NCBI GenBank assembly: GCA_016748015.1
Contig: JAAOMT010000426.1
Location: 153,620-217,619, forward strand
Length of the DNA stretch: 64,000 nucleotides
Direction of reading: 5' to 3'
Origin: Geosiphon pyriformis
Lineage: Eukaryota; Glomeromycota; Glomeromycetes; Archaeosporales; Geosiphonaceae
The translations under genes and the position numbers were made by a program. A model generated the notes under the pieces. That model was not told where the DNA came from. It searched no databases and was given only the letters and a program-made list of their open reading frames with translations. Shown here piece after piece: positions 21,783-32,498 of this stretch. The stretch's first letter is position 1. Each line of letters starts with the position of its first letter.

Positions 21783-22436
21783 ATGACTATTCCTCAAATC
21801 ATTCAACAATTATCCCAAAAACTAATGTTAGCTTTAAAAATAATACCCGAATTATCCATTACTGTTACTGGAAACCACATTAATTATACCCAAACAAAAG
21901 TAGTTACAAATTTAGCCCCAAATGCACGAAAATATCACTTGTATAAGAAAAACACAAGAAGTTATTTTGGAATTTACCTGCCAGAACTTTTAAAACTTGT
22001 TTTAAGAGAAAACTTAATGCTTACTCCTATTAGTATTCCACCAAATGCTACTATTCAACAAAAACTTCAACTGTGTCTTAATGAAGAAAACTATGACTAT
22101 ACTCCAATATATAGATATTTCTACATTGAAAAAGCACTTTATGAACAAAAATGGGAGCTTACAGCAGCAAATCTCACAAAAGAAGCTATTTGGAAACAAC
22201 TTCACAATGAATTCAAGACAACAGTTGGACCTACAAACAGTCATTATAAACTAAGAGCTGCTCTTAGACTTTATGACCTATTCCACACCTGTGAAAACGT
22301 CCTACAAAACCCAATTTTACAGCCTTTGAAGATTCAATATATTGGAAAGCTTACAAAACTGAAATTTCAACAATTTTTAGACCAAATTTTTTTAATAATT
22401 TTGAATTATTATCTGGAAATTACAGACAGTACTTAG
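21783..22436 (+). CDS. Accessory 3' ORF of gypsy element, 217 aa, intact
   Basis: An ATG-initiated, uninterrupted frame of 217 codons between integrase and the polypurine tract, the position of an env or extra gene in some gypsy elements. No signal peptide or hydrophobic membrane segment is visible, so I do not call it an envelope protein. It is Leu/Gln/Tyr-rich and predicted mostly helical by eye, with intact Trp codons (E-Q-K-W-E-L and A-I-W-K-Q-L). I do not recognise a family. It survives while gag-pol next to it has about two dozen stops. Confidence 0.6.
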   Translation: MTIPQIIQQLSQKLMLALKIIPELSITVTGNHINYTQTKVVTNLAPNARKYHLYKKNTRSYFGIYLPELLKLVLRENLMLTPISIPPNATIQQKLQLCLNEENYDYTPIYRYFYIEKALYEQKWELTAANLTKEAIWKQLHNEFKTTVGPTNSHYKLRAALRLYDLFHTCENVLQNPILQPLKIQYIGKLTKLKFQQFLDQIFLIILNYYLEITDST

Positions 22437-22456
22437 ACTTCGACAGAGCTCAGTCT

Positions 22457-22470
22457 TGAGAAGGAGATTA
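22457..22470 (+). other. Polypurine tract
   Basis: TTGAGAAGGAGATTA directly precedes the 3' LTR start, the expected place for plus-strand priming. Confidence 0.6.
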
Positions 22471-23415
22471 TGTTACCAGACAAAATTAGAGATATTGCTT
22501 AGCATAAAATTACCCTTATAATTCTTATCATTAATTAGCATTTCAAATTATCACTTATTACATTAGCAAAATATCTGAAATTATCATTTAATTAATAACC
22601 TAATTTTGATGATCAATCATGCAATATCCCAAACTATGTAACATTCAAAAAGTTTGCCGAAATTTGTAGAAATTTGCCAAAATAATTGATAGTTCACCGA
22701 AATATCTAATAGTTCATAGAAATAACTTGTAGTTCGCCAAAATATAGCTTTAGTTCAGCAAAATTGTAGAAAAAAACAAAGTTCAAATTCATAGAATAGT
22801 GTTACAACAAGTTGTATAAAAGAAGAGTTTTTTTTTTGAGAAAATGTATCTTACCTTAGATTTATTACTTAGAACCATTTCTACACACACAAAAAGAAAT
22901 AAATATCAAATAATTCGAAAAAACTAAATTCTTTAATTATTGTACTTGGAAAATCCCCAAAACCCAACTAATGTTTGAAATTGATTAGCTACCAATTTCA
23001 GTAAAACTGTTAGTGACTCCAGGCCTGGATAGAAAACATTTCCCTTAACAAAATTCTATTTCTTTTACAATTCTTTTATTTTCTTTCTTTTATTTTTTTA
23101 TTATAATCATTAAGGTAGTCTACAAACAAGATTCCTGTAAAAGAGTTGACTTTCACAGCAAAGTAACTACACATTTTCAGTAAGCTTCCAGATGAGCAAT
23201 TCCTGGGAAAGAGTTGATGTTTACTACAACATAACTACATGAAACAACTGGCATGGAATTGGCCATTCTACTATAAGCCCAGTAGTTCAAATTATAAGAG
23301 ATAATTTGAAAATAAATTCAGTTACTGGAGGTTCAACCACATCCAGACAACGTGAATTCACAACAAACAGGCATCAATGACATTTAAAAAAAGAGACCAA
23401 AAACCTCCAGTAACA
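22471..23415 (+). repeat. 3' LTR of gypsy element (945 bp)
   Basis: Starts TGTTACCAGACA, ends CAGTAACA. Compared with the 5' LTR it has a roughly 26-base deletion and scattered C/T and G/A differences, including a tract at about 22828 where CTTCTCTCTTT has become an all-T run one base shorter. Confidence 0.92.
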
Positions 23416-23467
23416 GTGGCTAATACATGTGATAATTAATAAAAAGTATATGTCTCAACTGTAATAA
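23416..23467. mobile_element. Unidentified insert inside LINE B (right part)
   Basis: The 52 bases between the 3' LTR and the point where LINE B coding sequence resumes. They begin GTGGCTAATACATGTGATA, resembling GTGGCTAATCATATGACAT just left of the 5' LTR. Confidence 0.4.
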
Positions 23468-26400
23468 TATGTACATAACAGATGTGATGTAATTTATTTT
23501 ATTGATAAGACATTCAAAAAAGCTGCCATTGGTTTTATTTCAGTTTTTAAAGATGTAACTTTGCATTAGACTAGTCTTTTTTTGGTCTGTTGTATTTAGT
23601 ATAAACAATTTGATTATGTCTTTAATATATGTTTAATAAATAGAAATTCAGATAGTTATAATAAAAAAGTGATTAATTTTTAAAATTAAATTTGGCTGGT
23701 AAATATATATAAGAAAAAGCAAACTTTAATTGCTTATTCAGTTTCTTTTGGTAAGAAGATTTGGGTTCAAATTACTGATAGTCTTTTTTTTTATGTAGTT
23801 CTTTTGGTTTTTTTTGGTATTATTTTGTTTTTGGGTGTTAAACCTTTCTTGTTGGTGTCTGTTGAAGTGAATAATAGATTTGCTATTTTTAAGCACAGTT
23901 TTATTGGTTTTGTAAAACAAATTAAAAAGCTGACTAAAAGATTAGATACATTTAAACCAATAGTTTTTCAGCCTAATTCTAAATATTAGCTATTGATAAC
24001 TTCTTTATTATAAAATCAAAAGACAAATATAATAATAAGTAAAAGTTTAAGTGTAGCTGTTAGTAATAAAACTGTTGTAAGAACAGCATCTTTGAATTTG
24101 ACAGCAACTTTTAAATTAGAGAACAATTTACAGAGTTTTTTAAATATAGTTTTAGATTTTATGACCAAGATAGACAATTTTGGTCTTGATTCAAGCATTT
24201 TTTTTTAATAACTGATATTGTATAGAAAATTGTTACATGTAATATTAGAAGTATTAATATTCCTATTAAGTAAACAAATATTGTTCAGTAATATATAAAT
24301 TTAGATAATATAATTTCTATTATTACAAAAATTAAATTAAAGTCTAATATTAGGTCTTGAATAATGAATAAGTTTAAAAAAGTATGGGTTTTCATGTCTG
24401 GTTTGAATAAAAGTTTTTTTGGCACCAGAATAGTTATAATTATGAACAATTTTTTAGCTTGGCATGTCTTAAAAATTGATGAGATTTTAGACAAGATAAT
24501 TTTAATTCATTTTTTGTTTAAAAATAAACTCTTAATAACAATTTTAGAGTTGTATGCTGGTGTTTTTTCTGAAATTAGATTCAAATAGGCTTTGAAAATC
24601 AATTTTTTTATTGTTAAAGCAGTTAATTTCAGTATTTTTGTGATCTTAAATGGAGATTTCAATGAAAATAGATCAAAAAAAAGTGCAAGTTTCAAGTTTT
24701 TTTTAGATTTGGGTTTGGTTAATATATTTAATAGACATTCATTGACCAAAGCTTCTATTTAAAGCAATTTTAAGAGTGTTAAATTTTGTATTTGTAAATA
24801 AAAATTAGATATCTGCAGTCATAAGTTATAAGATTGATATTGTGTTAGAATTTTTTGATACAGATTACAAAATAGTCTTAGTCTTAGTTGGTTTAGATGG
24901 TTTTTTAAATATTTATCTTAATAGCATTTATAAACAAGCTAATAAAAATCAATGAAAATTTAAAATAAAAAATACAAATAAAACCAAATAAGTATAATTT
25001 AAAAAATGCTCTTCTAACAAATTACTGGCAGTATTAGATATGTTTAAAGAAACAGAGTATTGTGGTAATTTAGATACAACATAGGAAGTGTTAAGAGAAA
25101 CTTTAGTACAATTTGCCAATATAATGTTCTTTAAATATTGATATTGTAAGTATGATTGTTTAAAAAAACAAGCAGTTATCAGAATTTTTTAGATTGGAGT
25201 TGCTTATTGTTAGGATTGTAAAAAAATAAAATTTTGGAGATCTGTTAGAATCTAATTGTCTTGTCAAAGTTTAGTCAACTATTAATAATATTGAAGCATT
25301 TAAATTGCCAGTATAATTTAAGATAATATAAAATAAATAAACATTATTAAGCATTTGTTATTGGTTAAGAAAAAATATCAGAAATCTAAGTACTATAAAT
25401 CAAAAACATCTGAAGACTCAGCTATTTGAAAAGCAATTAAATAATATATAGAAAATTTCTGCTTTGACAAGAGGCAGATAATAAAAAGTATTTTGGAATG
25501 ATTTTTTTGCAAAGTTGTTTTGAATTATCTGGTAATAAAAAATGTTTTGGTTATGGAGCTTAATAAAGTGAAGCTTAAAATTAATAAGATTATAAAAGAA
25601 TGAGCAAAAAAACAGTCAGTATTTTTAAGAATATTTAAACTTTGGTCTTATTAATATATGTCTTTAGATTATGTTAATTATGATGTTTTTTTTAGTATAA
25701 TAAAAAAAATTGATATAGAAGAGCTAACTTTGGTGGTTAATGATTTATCAAGTAACAAAGCCACTGAATTGTTGGAAATTCCAAATAAACTATAGAAACA
25801 TTATAGTAATAAGATATTAAAATGCTTTTTAAAATTGTTGAATTTGTGTTTGATTTTAAGTATAGTTCTAGTTTTTTTAAAAAAAACATAGGTTTTAATG
25901 ATTCTCAAATCTTATGAGTAAAATAACATTTTAACAAATACTTAATTTATTTTACTAATCAAAACAGTTAAAAAAATTCTGTTAAAAATTTTCTTTAATT
26001 AGATATCTTTGGCATATAGCAAATTTAATGTTTTTCATAGCAATAACTTTTCAATATTAAAGAATATCTCAACTCAGTCTTCTATTTTTGTTATTGAATT
26101 GGTTCTTAAAGATATATTAAAAAAGAATAAAAAACTTTGGTTGGTTTTATAATATATCTATAAGGCTTATAATTTAGTAAAGTGGTATTATTTAAGAATT
26201 AGCTTGTAGTGCATCAAAATATGCAATCAGTTTATTAAGTTTTTTGCTAATATACATAAAAATTAGATTAATAAAATAATAATTAACTTTGAACTTTTAG
26301 ATAATTATAAGGTACATAATAGTTTGAATTAGAGTGAGATTTTTTTTTTTTTTTTCTAAAGAATTTTTTATAATCTACTTTTGTGTAAAGTTAAAAGACA

Positions 26401-26775
26401 TGAGTATTTGTATAGATACTAAATTAATATAAGATTTGTGACCAAAACTGGCAAAATTGAGACTATTAGAAAAAAAACATTATTTTTTGCTATTGATGTC
26501 TTTATTGATAATATAATTTAAATTAGAAATAACCAAGCTTTTACTCAATATATTTTGAATATTGTTAGTGAGTTTTTTAATGTTAATAATATCTTAATCA
26601 ATAATAAAAAGACAATGGTTATTTTTATTAATTAGAATATTAAAAATATTTCCTTGATAATCAATAGTTTGCCAATTTTAATTGCTAAAAAAAATGAATT
26701 ACACAGATACTTAGAAATATTTTTGTTAACTAAACGTTTTTTTAAGCCTAGTTTGGCTTAAGTTTATGTTAATAT
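23468..26775 (+). mobile_element. LINE copy B, right part: ORF1 end, endonuclease, partial RT
   Basis: Resumes in ORF1 (Y-V-H-N-R-C-D-V-I), then A-A-I-G-F-I-S-V-F-K-D-V, S-V-S-F-G-K-K-I-W-V-Q and a long hydrophobic-polar region (23804-23989). Endonuclease signs are V-W-V-F-M-S-G-L-N with N-N-F-L-A-W-H-V (24364-24471), and N-G-D-F-N-E-N-R-S-K-K-S-A-S-F (about 24650-24700). RT begins with N-D-L-S-S-N-K-A-T-E-L at about 25740 and M-I-L-K-S-Y-E at about 25898, where stops replace Trp (TAG and TAA 25919-25921). RT similarity fades near 26765 and the copy passes straight into a 530-bp repeat, without RNase H or the C-terminal domain. Confidence 0.78.
24364..24588 (+). pseudogene. LINE B endonuclease fragment
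   Basis: Matches copy C minus-strand sequence at 31864-31980: V-W-V-F-M-S-G-L-N-K-S against I-W-V-F-T-S-D-L-N-S-G, then N-N-F-L-A. This is the middle of an APE-type endonuclease domain that would nick the target for reverse transcription. Confidence 0.7.
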
Positions 26776-27306
26776 TGTTATAGGTAATTATTTGAAATAT
26801 TGAAACAAATAACAAACTTGTAACTTGGTGTTTAATAGCTGGTAATACTGGTAATTTCTGAAAATTTTGGAGTCTAAAGGTTTTGATTGAGTCTTTTGTA
26901 TAATAAACAGAGATTTAATTAATGGTTTCTTCTGTGAATTTTTTTTTTAGCATAGTAGCCAGTTTATTTTGGCAGTCATGTTTTTTTGGTAAACTATTTT
27001 TAAATTTTTACTTTTGTTTCCAGGTTTTTTACCAAGTTATTTTTAATGTTAAATACTCAGTGCTTAATTTTTTTATTAATTAGTAAACAACAAAAAAACA
27101 AAACAAAAAATAAAAATAAAAATAAAAATAAAAAATAAGAAATTAGTATTCTATTAATAGTCATAATTAAAAGCTATTGGTTCAATGGAATTAAGTATTA
27201 GATTCTATCAACATAAAGTGTTGATAGAATAGAATAAATTAATATTTTTTTAATCAAGTGATAATAATATGAATTGGATAATAATAGATAATTTTATTAA
27301 TATTTT
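26776..27306 (+). repeat. 530-bp repeat, copy 1 (LINE 3'-tail-like)
   Basis: Aligns with 59805-60331 in the same orientation: shared landmarks are AACTTGGTGTTTAATA, TTTTGTATAATAAACAGAG, TAGCATAGTAGCCAGTTTA and TAGTAAACAACAAAAAAAC. An A-rich (AAAAT)n tract lies inside (about 27095-27137), and similarity continues beyond it to about 27306. It is probably the 3' untranslated end of a LINE subfamily, but it could be an independent repeat. Confidence 0.7.
27202..27230. repeat. Perfect 12-bp hairpin
   Basis: ATTCTATCAACA, loop TAAAG, TGTTGATAGAAT. The stem is perfect in this copy and degenerate in the second copy of the repeat. Confidence 0.7.
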
Positions 27307-27429
27307 TTTTTTCTTTTAATGAGTGAGGTCTAAACATTACTTAGTACAATACATCATAAGAGATCTAAACTAGGCATGAATTATGCATTTTCTACACGTA
27401 ACTAGCCACTCAGGCCAATCAGAACTACA

Positions 27430-28329
27430 CTAAGCATCTATAATAACCAACACAGAATCCCCAATATCCGCAAAAAATAAACAAGGTACACGAAAGCCAG
27501 AGCTAATGCCAAAAGTCTCTGCAATACCCAATATCTTTATCACTGCTGCAGAGAATAATAAAGAAAGACCATGCACTAAGCCAGGAACAGAGCCAGCTCT
27601 AGGAATCAGGCCATGCTTCTCTATTAAAGCACGGTGACTCGCATGAACCAGCCAAACCTCATCCCTAAAAGCAAAACAAAAATTTTGCACAAATTCTACC
27701 ACTCTTTGACAAGCAATCTTCGAGTCCCTGAAAACTGAAACCACTTCCTGAAAACAAAGTTTGAACATAAAGCCCTTACAAAATGCCAAACACAACAAAG
27801 TATCAGAAACACAAGAGAGCATAAGCTGTATAAGTTGTGATAATAACCAGAGTAAATTGGAGAGTGCTTCCCAGATAACCGCATGCGTGTCCAACAGCTG
27901 GGCGTGAATAGCAGTATCAGAATCACAAGAGAAAACATGATCGGAAACTTTGATTTCACCACAATACAAGCATAAAACACTGAGATAAGATCTACTATAA
28001 AGGTGCTTGCGGACAGCAACAGACAGTCAATGATGTAAAGTCTTCATGAAATAAGTATGAACACCGGCAGAACATTTACCAATGAAACCAGCAGCCATAT
28101 GCATATCAGAATGCCACACGAGAGAAAACCTACACCAGTTCACATTACCATGCAAATTGGTAACCAAGACCCTAAAACCCGAACCAATCTCCCATTGAGC
28201 ATAATGAATACAACAGAAAATATCACGAACAAAATGTTTAGAATTTTCAGAAACAGCCACACCACCTGCCAAAATATAGCACACATTCACATGCAAAAGA
28301 AGAGAATGTTCAGACATAGTAGCAGCCAT
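27430..28329 (-). pseudogene. LINE C ORF2 C-terminal domain
   Basis: Two overlapping frames (28027-28419 and 27430-27969) cover a region found after RNase H in this LINE family: H-F-V-R-D-I-F, then Y-C-G-E-I-K-V-S-D-H-V-F-S-C, a Cys/His-containing patch that may bind zinc, then a Leu/Phe-rich helical tail ending S-V-L-V-I-I-D-A before TAG at 27430. Copy A holds the corresponding sequence at 9857-10141. Confidence 0.7.
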
Positions 28330-28773
28330 AGCAAGAGCATCTGCACACTCATTACTCAAAACACCAGAATATCCTTTGACTTTAAACCAACAGATGTTCA
28401 GATTTTTATTATGAATCAAGTCATAAATATGACGGCGTTCTAACCAGCATTAATTTCGAAAGTCCGGAACCACCAGACCCAGCTCAGATTTGCATGCATC
28501 CAAAGCCATTTGACTGTCAGAGAACAAATGAACAGAACTAGAGGAGGAAACACACTCAAGAGCCAGAGCAATAGTCTGCAACTCTGCCATAGTAGAAGAC
28601 ACCAAACCAAAGACTTCAACACCCAAACCCAAATCAACACCATCAAAAAAAACGGTAGCACCAGCCTGCATGCCAACAGTACCCAAACCAGCCAAAGAAC
28701 TATCAATATAAACCAAAATACTATCAGTACTGACACCAAGCAGACAATTGCAAATTATAGCAAAATCAATCAA
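28330..28773 (-). pseudogene. LINE C RNase H domain
   Basis: V-Y-I-D-S-S-L-A-G-L-G-T gives the first Asp, S-T-M-A-E-L-Q-T-I-A-L-A-L-E the Glu, H-L-F-S-D-S-Q-M-A-L the second Asp, and after a break V-K-G-Y-S-G-V-L-S-N-E-C-A-D-A-L-A the last. The full catalytic set is present. The domain would remove RNA from the hybrid. Confidence 0.8.
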
Positions 28774-28785
28774 ATCCAGGACATT

Positions 28786-29778
28786 TCAAGAGGCAACCCC
28801 ACCAATGGCAGAAGACATGATGGAAACAGGAGCCATCATATTGATAAAAGAAACTGAAAGATCAAACCAGACAGGAACTGGCCCATGTGGGTTTAACTGC
28901 TTCCAACATTTAAAGGTTGCCCAAGTAAAAGCAGCCCTACTGTGGTTCCGAAGTTGGTCCACAAAAGCAACACCATAATGCCGAAGAGATGAAAGACATC
29001 TGACAAATCTAAACTCACCAAGAACAGATACCATAGGGGTTCTTTTCCAAAGACAAAAAACATTGGCTTCAATGCCATCCAGAGAAAGATTATAATCATG
29101 AAATATATGAACCAAGCCTGCCAAAAAATTATTGAAAGCACCAACACCAATATGAGTAGGGGAACTCAAGGGATGGATTAGATGCCAACACAAAACTTGC
29201 AAGTCATTAGATTTGTGAGCAAACAAATGACTCAAAATACCAACCGAATTCGCAAAACAAACAACAAATGCCACTTTGTGTTCAGCCTGAATTTGTTTAA
29301 AAGTCTTCAAGCCATACAATGAGGAATGATGCAATGCATTATTGGGAAAATCCAAAGACAGACCAGATTTCAATTTCAAATCCTTGCGAATTAAAGTATT
29401 CCATTTGTTGCACATACTAGGAGAAACAAAACTGAACTGAGTTCTGTAATTTACAATAGGGTGGAAAATTGAAGACACCAAATACAAAAATTGTTTATCA
29501 GAGATGGCTTTTTTTAACACAAGATTAGCAAAAAACTTGATGTCCGAGTGAGCTTTAGCAAAACTGGACTTAGAAAGACCCTCAGTAGACAAAAAGATAC
29601 CCAAATACTGATGAGATTCCCCCTTTTTGGCTATAGATATAGGCATTCCACTTATCAAAAGAGAGGAATTTACAACCCAGCAGTTAATAAGAATGGCCAT
29701 GGTCTTATTGTTGTTAATTGAAATGTTATTAAGCCTGAAAAATTTGCTAGCAACATTTAAAATGTGTTGTGTCACCAT
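28786..29778 (-). pseudogene. LINE C RT thumb and connection region
   Basis: 330 codons open after the stop at F-V-D-D-T-I. It contains I-S-I-N-N-N-K-T and H-Q-Y-L-G-I-F-L-S, the post-catalytic RT motifs, then family-specific sequence including W-K-Q-L-N-P-H-G-P-V-P. The Met start is incidental. Confidence 0.75.
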
Positions 29779-29793
29779 CTGACTACTACCAAT

Positions 29794-31014
29794 TCAGATT
29801 GTATCATCCACAAAAGTGCCAGCAGCAAGAAATGAAGTTAACTCAGCTTGAGATTCCACACGACCAGTTCTAGAAATGAAATAAGAATTCAACTTATATC
29901 CACATACACTCTCCTGTCTCTTAACCTCGCACAGAAGAGGATCATAAAATATCTGCCAAAGGAAAAGTGAGAAAACCTCCCTTTGGTCCAAGCCATCATG
30001 CACATAATAACCACTTGTTAACCCAAAATCAGTCATAATCCAGTTGGTACGACCACCATAAATACCCCCAAAAAATCGGATAAACTTGCTATACATTTTG
30101 ATTCTAACCAGACTATTCCTGAGATGTTCCCAACCAACAGAATCATAAGTCTTTCACATGTCCTACAAAACCAGTCAGAGCTCCCAGTTCTTTTCTATAG
30201 CATCCTCAATCACCGAACCAACCACGAAAATGGGGAACTGAGTTGTAGTATCCTTTAAAACTGAAAAATTGTTACCACAAAGAACATCATACTTGCTGCA
30301 TGCCAATGAGATTCTGTCAGAAAGAATTTTGGAAAAAATCTTGCGAGCTGTCTCAATTAAAGCTATAGAACAAATATTAGTAAGCACGCCTTCTCATTCA
30401 TAAGGCTTAGGAATCATCAAAACCCAAGCCTCCCTCCAAATACCAGGAATTAATTCATCAGAAAGACAAGAATTAATGAGCACTAAGAGCATATTAAGAG
30501 CTGAACTGTTACAATACTTCCAGAGTTCATTGGAGATGCCCAAAAGACCAGCAGCTTTTCTATCAGGCAGATTGGAGACCACACCAAATAATTCAATAAA
30601 ACTAATACAGTTTATGACATTGAAAAAGGCACCATCAAAAACATGTTCGAGAGGCTAATACTAACAAGACCAATTCTTAAACACATCACAAACCACACCT
30701 CGCTTCCACGTCCAACCCTCTATTATCTCATCCACTTTATCTTTAACATGATCAGGCTTTAAGATCAGCTCTTTACCCACCACCAAATGATCTAAAACGA
30801 CTTTGCAAAAGGACTGCTCCAAGACACTTCTGATAGTGTGATTTTTGTTTGACTCAAAGCTCTCCATTTTTCTATTGATAGCAGACTTAATATAAGAATT
30901 CTCAGCACATTTTGACTCTAACAACTTAAAAGCACGATAAGATTTTCTGATCTTTAAAAGAACAGATTGTATATCATTCAAAGGAAAGTCTGAGAGAAAA
31001 AGAGATTTTACCAA
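29794..31014 (-). pseudogene. LINE C reverse transcriptase domain, broken
   Basis: Pieces at 30661-31014, 30394-30582, 30175-30387 and 29794-30096. Landmarks are L-P-D-R-K-A-A-G-L-L-G-I-S-N-E-L-W, W-V-L-M-I-P-K-P-Y-E, A-L-I-E-T-A-R-K-I-F-S-K-I-L-S-D-R-I-S, T-Y-D-S-V-G-W (first catalytic Asp) and F-V-D-D-T-I (catalytic pair). Stops stand at the Trp after P-Y-E (30394-30396), after W-E-L, and after F-V-D-D-T-I, and at Gln and Arg positions between 30100 and 30175. The F-V-D-D box itself is intact. Confidence 0.85.
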
Positions 31015-31041
31015 TAAAGCATTAACAGAATCAAGCAGAAT

Positions 31042-32115
31042 TCAAGTTTTCAGCAGCAAAGTGAATACATCATGATCAATTAACTGGGAAGCTTTAACCA
31101 ATTTAAACACCAGCAGCTTCAATTTATAAAACCTAGATGAGGTTTTGGTAAAAACACCATCATATTCCTTAAACCATTTTTTTTTGAAAACCACATTTGC
31201 TGAAAAACACAATGTCTTACGAACAGCATCCCACATAGCATTCAGATCTGAACTCATTTTGGCATTCAAGAAATCATCATAGAGCATGGCAGCATTAGCC
31301 GCTGTTTCATCCTTAAACTTTGACCATAAAGCATCATTAGCATCTTTAAAATTGTACTTCCAATGATCCTTATTCACCTGTTTACACAATAAGTTTAATT
31401 GTACATCCAGCAAACCACCAAAACCCACAGAAACAAAAACAGCCCTATGATCAGTATCGAAAAACTTCTCAACACCAGCCACATCATGATCTAAAATCAC
31501 ATTAACTAGATTTGACAACACAAACATGTAGTCAATAGTTTTGGCAACTCCCTGAGAATTGTTCCACATAGCTTCCTTTCCATATGAGCTCCCACTCAAG
31601 GAGTTAATCAAACCTAAATCAAACCATTTTTTGAAACTTGCACTTTTGTGAGAACCATCTTCATTGAAATCACTACCCAAGATAACGAAAGAGGACTTAT
31701 TCACTGCCCTTGCAATTAGAGAATTAACATTATCTGCCTAAGAGAAACAAACTGCCAGAAAAGCTCCAGCATACAGTCCCAAAACTGACACAGAAAAATT
31801 ATTTTTGAAAAGAAGCCTGAGAGAAAGAAGCTGGCCAGGAATATCCAAAATTTTGCATACATGCTAAGCCAAAAAATTGTTTATAATGATCGCAACCCTG
31901 GAACCCAGGTGACCAGAATTCAAATCAGAAGTAAAAACCCAAATGCCATCAAACTTGCTCATGATCCAAGAACGGATCTTATCTTTCAACTTAGTTTCAG
32001 TAACAATCGAAATTACATTGTTCATTTCTTTATGCCAATAAGTAATATCATCCTGTTTCACAGGATTGTTTATTCCTCTAATGTTACACATTGCAACTTT
32101 TCAAACCAAACTGTT
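31042..32115 (-). pseudogene. LINE C endonuclease domain
   Basis: Begins near N-I-R-G-I-N-N-P-V-K-Q (about 32083) with the Asn motif, then V-T-E-T-K-L-K-D (catalytic Glu), I-L-G-S-D-F-N-E-D-G (31675 region), I-D-Y-M-F-V-L-S and D-T-D-H-R-A-V (the terminal Asp-His pair). This is the APE-type endonuclease order. A stop before 31704 and one after 31864 break it. The region up to 31042 is the linker to RT. Confidence 0.78.
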
Positions 32116-32498
32116 CATTGAAACTTGAAGGACAACAATGACTCTGAGCCAGCAAACAACTAATTAAACCTCACTAAAATGGAATTTACTGAAACTTCTA
32201 AAGCCACAAATTTAGATTCAAAACTGCTCAACTTGGAAGTTTAGACCTTAGAACTGCTTGAGCCAAGAACTAAACCATCAGTAGCAATAGGAAGAAGGGT
32301 ATCAGAAAGACTATCCAGACTATTCAAAACAATATCAGAAAGGGAATTTGAATTTGCAACCACAGACAGAACTGAAGCAAAAAGTTGAAAAACAGACATA
32401 GCAGGAGTTTCATTTGAAACAGGCACCAAAAGCACCAACCTGGCACTATTTAGGCGTTTTAGTATACATGCCATTTGGTCTGACAGGAGCTCCAAAAA

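Larger units (their letters stand above)
13645..23415 (+). mobile_element. Ty3/gypsy LTR retrotransposon with dUTPase domain, near-complete but inactivated
   Basis: A 9.8-kb element bounded by LTRs that begin TGTTACC and end GTAACA. GTGG flanks both sides (13641-13644 and 23416-23419) as a 4-bp target duplication, or AGTGG if the last A is shared. The order is LTR, primer-binding site, open 5' frame, gag with CCHC knuckle, protease, Cys-rich segment, dUTPase, reverse transcriptase, RNase H, integrase, separate 3' ORF, polypurine tract, LTR. RT before integrase places it in Ty3/gypsy, and no chromodomain is visible. From 15342 to about 20240 all domains lie in one reading frame interrupted only by stop codons. 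The integrase is in another frame after a 25-A run. Catalytic residues are altered in RT and integrase, so it is not autonomous. Confidence 0.92.

Noticed and set aside
21783-22436. Envelope gene of an errantivirus-like element
   Set aside because: No signal peptide, cleavage site or membrane anchor visible; only the position fits.
28057-28857. Plus-strand open frames across LINE C
   Set aside because: Shadows of the minus-strand RNase H and C-terminal domain, which carry the recognisable motifs.
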